Of a DNA stretch of 64,000 nucleotides, positions 56,679-64,000 are shown piece by piece. The position numbers and the translations under genes are program-made. Below the pieces are notes generated by a model. It ran no database searches. It was not told the origin of the DNA and worked only from the letters and a program-made list of their open reading frames with translations. This DNA comes from Dipteris shenzhenensis (taxonomy: Eukaryota > Polypodiophyta > Polypodiopsida > Gleicheniales), in assembly GCA_047967505.1 (NCBI GenBank), contig CM106538.1; one strand, 5' to 3'. Within the stretch, counting starts at the first letter, position 1, and every line of letters starts with the position of its first letter.

Positions 56679-56917
56679 ATATAAATATATATTTCAATGG
56701 ATACATGACTTTAATAACTACATACATGTTTTTATTATTTGTTTTAAGTCATCATTGCTTGTCATGAATTCATAATATTTATTTCATTGTATTTTTTTAA
56801 AGTCGATGATATATTTTCTCCATCCTTTTAATTGTATTAATTTAATGCATTTCTAGCCAATTTAGTATGATTTTCACCAATTTTGGGTATCCAAAGTTCA
56901 ATTCTGTCAAATCTTGG

Positions 56918-57116
56918 AGGAATTTCATTGTGGCGCAAAAGGGAAAAGTGTTTGGGATGTTGCCAAGAATCTAGAATGCCTAAAATCTGACACGGGGCAA
57001 ATTTGGGCATTGGACTTGCCAGAATGCCCAAATTTGTGTTGTGGCGGGTTTTAGGCATTCTAGGCTCCTGGCGACGTCCCGGACACTTTTCCCTTCTGCG
57101 CCATAGTGAAATTCCT
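56918..57116. repeat. hairpin element 2 (199-bp inverted repeat)
   Basis: AGGAATTTCATTGTGGCGCA then AAAGGGAAAAGTGT on the left pairs with ACACTTTTCCCTTCTGCGCC then ATAGTGAAATTCCT on the right. Arms are about 95 bp with mismatches. The arm sequence matches hairpin 1 (TTTCAC-GTGG-GCAGAAGG-AAA-GTGTT). It lies about 240 bp after the family C stop. Confidence 0.88.
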
Positions 57117-58900
57117 CTAGGAGTGAATGTGTGAGCCACATAGGCCACTTGTATAGATTAGATGCTATTTGATATGATTTGTGTTGTCATTACAGTGACA
57201 TCATTGTGTGCCTATTGTGTGTGTGAGAGCCTATAGAATTGGCACATATACTTGGCTTCTATATCAAGTGATATAGATCTTCGAGTGTGCTTATCATGTG
57301 TGTGCTATCAACCCCTCGTCCTCTGTGATCTTTAAAACAACAATTGATTTTAGAGCCTTGTATAGTGCAACACATCTTCTTCTCCATGTCGCCTTGTATG
57401 GCACTAGGTATTTTCTTCTTCATATGTTGTTTCCAAGGAGATTCGTTGCTTTTGTTCTTAGCTCCACAAGGCTCTTCCTTGCTTGGCAGCATTGCTTAGA
57501 TGTTTTTTAGCCACTTGCTAAGCTACTAATCTCTATGCTACAACTGTCGTTCCTCAACTTCACCATTGCACCGATGTCACACTCCTTTTTCTGTCATGAA
57601 TGTATTTCTATAGCAACTCTTTGGCTGCGGTGGTTCAGATGCTTGGCGACGTCTTTCACACAGTCTCTTACTCAGCTCATTGGTCCAAATGTTCCTTGCA
57701 AGATCATAGCAAGTTCATCAATTGAGGCTATTGTATGCTAAATCTCAGCTATTTCTTCTTTAGTATAGCACTTTCTTCTACACATTTTTGCTTGCTAGAG
57801 CTAATGGAGGTCCTTTGGTAGCCCATCCTATCAAACAAAAGTCCACAATTGTTACAACATGCTTTTGATGCTTCTTATGCTTCTATTGAGTGTCATTTCC
57901 TTTGACTTTCCTTGATGTTATTCTGAATGTGAGACAATGTAGATATGCTTGCAGTTCAACAAAACTCTTCTCTTTCTATGAAACTTTTAACTGATTTCTA
58001 CTACAATTGCTTGATTGCTACAATTGCTTGACTCCTATCTTCCAATAGAATTTTTGGAGAAAAGAGGTCGTTATATGGGAAATCCTTCAAGTGAGGTCCA
58101 TGGCACTTGTAGCACAACACTTGTTGATTGGCCACCATCTTGTGTGGATATTCACTAGCCCTATGGGGACCTTGATATGTATAACATTGAATCAGAGGTA
58201 ATGAGTCAAGGTATCTATACCCCTAGCCCTTTGGGAGATAGGGGCCGTTCGACAAACTGGAATGTATTGACCATATGGCATAACATAATTTGTTTGACCT
58301 CACCCACTATTCATGACACCTACACTTATTTCTTGCACATACTAGCCATCGATTTTCCTCTGCACAATATCCTTTTTGAGAACACTCTCATACTAGATGA
58401 CCTCAATGTGGCCTTCCGCCACACAACCGTCCAAGCCCATCCACTCATAGTAATGGCTTCTTTTTATACAGATATAGTTTTGGATGTTGACATGGACATT
58501 CAGGCACTCTATTACCAATCCATTGTATATAATTGCATGGTGTAGACTAGAGTGCTACGCAGAAATCCATCAACTTCAATATGATTATGGCTCTTCTCCA
58601 GCATTTTAAGCCCTCCACCTTAGAGGACCTACCCTGCAATCCAAAAATTCTTCAACGCAGTCTCAAATGGATGCAACGGTGTGGTTGAAATGATGCTGAG
58701 TTCATTTTCCATCATTTGTCTAGGGCAGCAAGTGAGAGATATCCCCTATCGGCATCATTGTATTTTATAATAATATTCTACAAGCCCTTCAAAACATGAT
58801 TCAAAACTAGCATAGGCTAGGTTGATGATTCACATGTGGCCTACCCTACGGAAGTACATCTTGATGATATGGATTAAACTTGAAATATTTTTTCAACTCC
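57117..58900. other. no gene recognised
   Basis: A 122-codon open stretch at 58177-58545 (MYNIESEVMSQGIYTPSP...) has no recognised domain or splice context. The rest holds no supported feature. Confidence 0.35.
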
Positions 58901-60400
58901 CCCACAACCACTCTCCTCCTCACACCCCATCTTCACAGCAGTTGGCACAAGCCCTAGCTCCACCATCATAGGCACACACATGAGCATCGGCCCAACGACA
59001 TAGCCCTCCACCTCAAAGCATGGCACGATAGACACACCACGACATCCTCTTGATGGAGAAGGACCAAAAGAAATGGGTACCAAGCAATGGACAACATCCT
59101 TAAGCCCATGCTCTTCTCCGACGTGGAGGGCCCATATGAAGAGGAGCCTGAAGAAGAAGTAGCCCAACACCAACTAGACAATGAAGATCAGAATCCACTC
59201 CCGACCACAATACCTGTGATCAATTCATTTAGAACGGTCGAGGATGTGGCGGATATAAACAGATGGAAAGGAAAGCTGCATAGCTTTCACCTCACTTTGC
59301 AGAGACATAATGGAGGTGAGAGCTCTCACTGAGCTCATCCAAGGTAGCTTCCATAAATGGTGGTGGGAAAATGATCGGCGTACATAGGGTGGATACATTC
59401 GTCTTGATTGCAGCCAAGTACCTGAGTTGATGGCGATGCTAGTCTCCAAGCTCAGTGGAAGGTTCCATTTTTGAAACACGCAATGTTTTGGAGACCTACT
59501 ACTGGGCGGGGCTCGACCCCCACATAGATGCCACTACGTCGGTGCTAGAGTCGGCTAGAGTTTGAAGAGATGCAAGAAGCAGATCCAAATATTGTGTATA
59601 GCTTCCCTCGATTCAACTTCTCGGAAGGTGGCTCTTCCCTTGCTCTTGCTGCCTAGATGGAAGAGTTCAACACTACATTTGCATCAACCAGCAGTTGTGG
59701 AGACAATGCATTTTGTCTGACTGCTCATCATTTTGTGTGGGACCTCCCTACTCTCGACTTGCCGGTGGAAGAACATCACCAACAACTTATATTCAACTTA
59801 AATCAGGGCCCCTTATTACCTCAGGTAATGCGCTTATATGTATGTGTCTAAAATCTTCACGATCATCACATACATGCCTTCGAAGACATTTTGGAGACAC
59901 TTTTTTGGAAACCACTACATCCATTTTGCCCCATGTCCCATAGAACATTCAATCGCTACAGAATTATGAACAACTCCCTCAAGTCAGACATCATGCACGG
60001 GACACAATCCATGGATGGATTGTGAATAGGAAGGCGGGCATGTTAACTACCACGATGGTTAACAATTCATGTACTATGATGAGAACGTGAGGATGTAGGA
60101 GAGAGCATGAGGATTAGCAGGGTGAGAGGTGAAATGTTTTTGAAAGTGCACGAGGATAACAAAATTTCTAGCCGTCGTGATTTCCCCTAAACTCCATCGA
60201 TACACATCATCAAAATTGGATATACCGTTTGCCCTCAAGAAAGTGCAATGTGGTCCAAATTGCTTTAAAATACACACATGCAAAAGGGCACACTATTGGG
60301 TTTAATGCCATATATTATCAAAGGCAAGGACCTTTGGCATGCTTATGATCCATATAGCATGCAAGTGCATGGAAAAAAAACCACTATAAAATTGTAAATA
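58900..60400 (+). pseudogene. decayed retroelement fragments
   Basis: 59087-59340 encodes an acidic stretch followed by VADINRWKGKLHSFHLTLQRH. 59570-59650 gives EEMQEADPNIVYSFPRF. Near 60315-60390 IIKGKDLWHAYDPYSMQVHG resembles the segment after the protease in the remnant at 26735. Frames shift often; these appear to be parts of a Ty3-like element. Confidence 0.35.
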
Positions 60401-60992
60401 GTGTTGGATTTACTAAAAGATATTTGCACATGCACAAATTGCACTTTTTCAAATTGTTCCATTCTAGGGTGAATCTAGATACCAATATCACCATTTATCA
60501 ATGTTTTAAGACCATGATACAGTAGTCCTACTAGCATAGATTCTAAAATTTGAATCTATTTTGGTTTTCAATAAATCAAGAAAAAGTTATGGAGTGTGCT
60601 TTCAAATGGGTGTGTATATTTTTAGCACAAAATTGGAGGCTTGGCCTTAAACCATACTCAAGGTTTTCATTAGGTATACCCTTGGATTGAGGAGAAGCTC
60701 ATGTAGTGTACTTTTGAAAGATTACTTGGTTGCACGTATGTGTAGAATAAAATTTTGATGTTTTTGAATAAATTGGTATATCATATACTCTTTAGGATAC
60801 ATGCTTCAAATGCAACATAGAAGTTTTAATGCTTTACCAGTCTTGTTCCAATTCTTTACTCCACATTTTTTTGGTCTCATGTTCATGATTAAAATGTTTA
60901 CTACTGCTTGAACACAAAGTTTATCGAGTTCCATTGAGCCATGATAAGTTATGCATCATGCAAGATACCTATTTAAAACAATGCCTTGGACC

Positions 60993-61560
60993 TCACCAAA
61001 AATGGCTAGACCCAAGCAAAGATTGACCCTGAAAATGAGAAATACCATGCATACTTTTAAGTAACATAGCCACCTTGTGTTTGTCATTAGGCTCACATTT
61101 TAGACTGGCTAATTGTTGAACTATTAAGCCAAATGTAGCCAAATGGTCACTCAGTTCTTGACTATCATCCATCTTTAGACCATAAAACTTGAGTTTCAAA
61201 AACATTTTGGAATTGGTGATTTTATTGTCAAAAATATCTTTAAGGTTTGCCCAAACCAGCTTGGGTGTGGATTTGACATTAATGTGACATAGGAGAGAAT
61301 CATTAAGTCCTAACCATAATAATGGTTATAGCCTTCTGATAGTGTTTAACCAATTTTGGAAGCTTCATCTTCTTCTCTAGAGAGAACCTCCCATAGGCCT
61401 TCTTGCATAAGAGTTAACTACATTTTTTATTTGCCATGTAGGGAACCTACTTCTCGTGATTTTTCTACCAAAGATACTGCCAGTTAATGAGAAGAGTGTG
61501 CCATGACAATAGAATGAGCTTGTCATGTGAGCTACAACTAAGGATCTTAGATGGTTCCCA
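60993..61560 (-). pseudogene. Ty1/copia gag fragment
   Basis: The minus strand reads SREKMKLPKLVKHYQKAITI with stops, then LVWANLKDIF, KMFLKLKFYGLKMDDSQELS and DHLATFGLIVQQLASL, and KVAMLLKSMHGIS. This is the helical UBN2/copia gag domain. It points away from, and does not belong to, the plus-strand LTR at 61619. Confidence 0.7.
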
Positions 61561-61618
61561 GACTTGAAAACAACCCAGTCACCCCACTTGCTGACCAGCT
61601 ATGAAAAGAAGATAAAGG

Positions 61619-61875
61619 TGTTGAGAGTTCACGCTCAACATCATGTGATCATGTGTGCATAGCACCATCACGTGATCATATGTGCATAGCACTAACCTTA
61701 TAGAGTGCTATAAAGGAAAGGGTTAGCTCCCCTAACCCTAACCCTAAAAGGGTTTGTATATATTCTATTTTTTCAACTAATTCTAGTGTACAGTTAGTCA
61801 TTTGTGGTGTGCTCTCTAGCTGTGCCCTCTCTCCTCATCTCCACTCTTCTCCTCTCCCCTCTTCATATTTTGTCA
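61619..61875 (+). repeat. 5' LTR of a copia-type element running right
   Basis: TGTTGAGAG...TTTTGTCA, 257 bp, related to the LTR at 3237-3478. It has three CCCTAA units (61730-61747), a TGTATATATT TATA box near 61755, and an internal duplication (CATCAYGTGATCATRTGTGC and ATAGCAC) absent from the first LTR. The primer-binding site follows immediately. Confidence 0.88.
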
Positions 61876-61887
61876 TGGTATCAGAGC
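61876..61887 (+). other. primer-binding site (initiator Met tRNA type)
   Basis: TGGTATCAGAGC abuts the LTR end and sets the element's direction to plus. Confidence 0.95.
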
Positions 61888-62939
61888 TCCCTTGTCTTCC
61901 GTTGAGACATTGAGATTCTTGAGAGTGTGAGAGAGATTGTGAGATTGAGAGTTCTCTTGAGTGATTGTGAGATTCTTCCATTCACTTCCGTTGAGAGAAA
62001 ATTTCTGTTCATTTTGGAAGAAATTCGGTCCACTTCCGTTCATTGAGTGTCCATTCCTTTGAAAGATTTCATTTCTTGAGAAAGAAAGTATTCCTTGTTT
62101 TGAGAGAGAGAGCCCATGAGATAGTTTCTGAGTTTATTGAGAGAAAGATATGCTCTAGCTTGATTCTAGGGAGTGTGAGGGAGAGAAGTTAGATCTGTAG
62201 CTTCTCGGCCAACAACCCTCCTTCAACGGGCTCTTCAACTACGGCCTTCTCCAGCAGCAATGCATGTAGCTCATGTAGAGAGTGCTGACTTCCAACAAAA
62301 CGTGCCCAAACGGCTGGCAGACAGTGACTTGGCGAGCTCCTGAGCCCACAGGCTTTCTACTCCAAAGCTCTTCGTCGCCAATGGGATACTCCATAGCCCC
62401 TCTATGCCTGTTTCTTTAGCCCAAATGAGGCCACACAACGAGTGACTCTGCCATCTTCGCGGTTCCCTACGCCCCCAAAGCTCACCACAGCACACGGTCG
62501 ACCTCCAATAGCTCCGTGCACCGACGACGACCGCAGCAACAAGCCCTACAACCGACCGAACGGCTTCAAGCGACCTTATGCAAGCTCTACGGCAAACGAA
62601 GTAGTTGCTAGCCGACGCGTAGTAGTTGCCTCCAGTGGACGGTCGCATTTACAGCCACAGGCTGTGTTGAGGCTCCAGCTACTAGCTCCTAGCTACAACA
62701 AGCTTACGCTCCAACGAAGCGCCATCGACCAGCAACTCGCCACCGATCGACGGCCTCTCCAAACGGGCTCCCTCCAGCGCATTGCCGCCTCGAACAAGCC
62801 TCAAAGGCGCCGCCACACGGGTTGCAGCTCTCTCTTCTGCAAAGCGTTCATTAACGGGCCGCCTCCATCGACGGAGAAGACGACGGAATCTAGAAGATTC
62901 CGTCCGAATCTTTCTAGATTCCGACTTCCCACAGCGTGA
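61888..62939 (+). other. leader/internal region of the copia-type element
   Basis: A purine-rich GAGAG/TTGAGA leader to about 62180, then a GC-rich Ala/Ser/Arg-coding stretch (62270-62939) open in several frames but without any gag or pol motif. It resembles in style the GC-rich interior of the element at 5611-8383. The element may be non-autonomous, or its genes lie beyond the window. Confidence 0.5.
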
Positions 62940-63300
62940 CACGTGGCCCGTGCGCCACGTCAGCTAATCCTATCTACCACGTCATCTTATCTGCCACGTG
63001 TCTTATCACCTGCCACATCATCAGTGACACATCATCAGCCACGTCACTTGCCATGTCATCAGTGACACGTCATCAGGCCACATCATCTGCCACATCATCT
63101 GGCCACGTCATCTGGCCACGTCATCTGTGCCACGTCATCTGCCATGTCATCTGGCCACGTCATCTGTGCCATGTCATCTGCCACGTCATCTGGCCACGTC
63201 ATCTGTGCCATGTCATCTGCCACGTCATCTGGCCACGTCATCATTGCCATGTCATCAATGCCACGTCATCAGTGACACCTCAGCACTGCCACCTCAGCAC
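62940..63300 (+). repeat. ACGTCATC minisatellite (39-bp higher-order unit)
   Basis: About 25 tandem 12-14-bp units of the type GCC-ACGTCATC-TG. In 63127-63240 they form a 39-bp unit of three subunits, TGTGCC-AYGTCATC, TGCC-AYGTCATC and TGGCC-ACGTCATC, repeated three times. Thirteen units keep the intact ACGTCA core. Most of the others read ATGTCA or ACATCA, the two CpG-decay products. Confidence 0.92.
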
Positions 63301-64000
63301 AGAGCTTCACTGGCACACCTCTTGCTAAGCACAGTGCCACATCATCACTACATGTGACTCACAGTGACACATCATCATTGAGCACCATTTGCACTCCTTT
63401 TGCCCCTCCACCTAGATCAAGTCATATCTCTTGATCCAGGAAGAATTTGAGGGTGCTCCAAAAAGGAAAGTCGCTCGATTTTTCGTGCTCTACGCGCTCG
63501 TTACATCACGCGCACATTTCGGCACAAGTTACACTCACATTTGAGCCTCGCCGACAAAACCACTTCCTTCACGCACATTTGCCTCTACATCGACGCATCT
63601 GACCCAGCACTTAAAAAGAATAAAAGAAAAGGAATTATTTGCTGCTCTTTCATCGATCGACGGTTGGTTTAGATCTAGATCAGAGTAGACTAGATCGCCA
63701 TAGAGGGGACGCTTTGAATTCCCCAAGTTGCCAATCTAAGCCATGCCCGAAATTCCCGACTAGTACCTACTCGGAGTCAGTCCATACGCTCACATCCGAT
63801 TTCACATCATTACATTACCTGAAACCTTACGTTCATCAGTTCAGTGAGCAGACTTCAGAGTTCAGAGGCATTGCAGATTGATTCAGTGGGCAGATAGCAC
63901 TTGATTTCACACACACATGCCACCATTGTAAAGCCTATTTGGCTATCTCACGGCATCGTGCACATCATTTTTCAGCCTTGTAAAGCCTCTTGGCTATTCC
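63301..64000. other. continuation of the element, no gene seen
   Basis: A unit TTGTAAAGCCTATTTGGCTAT recurs as TTGTAAAGCCTCTTGGCTAT near 63928 and 63975. No coding domain to the window end. Confidence 0.4.

Noticed and set aside
60993-61875. A single copia element joining the minus-strand gag to the LTR at 61619
   Set aside because: The LTR and primer site read plus while the gag reads minus, so they belong to different elements.
62936-63328. 130-codon repeat protein (HVIWPRHLC units)
   Set aside because: The 39-bp unit is a multiple of three, so open frames arise automatically; no start context or homologue supports translation.

Overview
The window is nuclear DNA of a land plant. The evidence is one gene with a chloroplast transit peptide and an Arg-Arg thylakoid signal, one intronless DUF2921-type membrane protein gene, GT-AG introns, and plant-type mobile elements (Ty1/copia with an initiator-Met tRNA primer site, Ty3-like gag, CACTA, LINE). 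The low gene density and heavily decayed elements fit a large repeat-rich genome such as a fern, lycophyte or gymnosperm, but the species cannot be fixed from sequence alone.

Only two loci look like ordinary intact host genes. A four-exon gene at 10.08-11.31 kb encodes a predicted thylakoid-lumen protein with an LEA-like helical tail. An intronless gene at 48.9-51.8 kb encodes a DUF2921 protein. Most of the rest is transposon-derived.

Layout: 0-3.5 kb, copia pol remnant with 3' LTR. 4.5-8.5 kb, CACTA-associated gene split by a young non-autonomous LTR element (325-bp LTRs, one mismatch, GGTGA target duplication). 8.7-9.1 kb, CA/TG microsatellites. 11.6-15.5 kb, AT-rich tandem repeats. 15.8-16.9 kb, LINE tail. 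17.2 kb, perfect 80-bp-arm hairpin. 18.2-22.6 kb, a decayed coiled-coil ORF amid many short CCAC/GTGG palindromes. 24.7-26.8 kb, Ty3-like gag. 26.8-29.4 kb, copia element cut off at 29,436. 29.4-33.0 kb, a transposase-like multi-exon pseudogene. 33.3-34.55 kb, a second CACTA copy whose ORF starts with a histone H3 tail-like sequence. 34.56-35.55 kb, a histone H3-like pseudogene. 35.7 kb, hairpin. 36.1-37.6 kb (minus), a three-exon unknown gene (family C). 37.9-40.8 kb, decayed gag region. 40.84-46.51 kb, complete but decayed copia element (CTCCA duplication). 52.87-57.12 kb, a module with the same leader as the 29.4-kb module, an unknown gene, a second family C copy and a related hairpin. 58.9-61.6 kb, decayed gag pieces. 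61.6-64 kb, 5' part of a copia-type element whose leader carries a dense array of ACGT-core sites.

The most unusual content is at 29.4-37.6 kb and 52.9-57.1 kb. These blocks share a leader, a pyrimidine tract and the family C gene followed by a hairpin, and the first contains two separate H3-tail-like sequences plus an H3 histone fold. This may be an undescribed large DNA transposon family and/or transposon capture of histone H3 sequence. That is an inference from one window.
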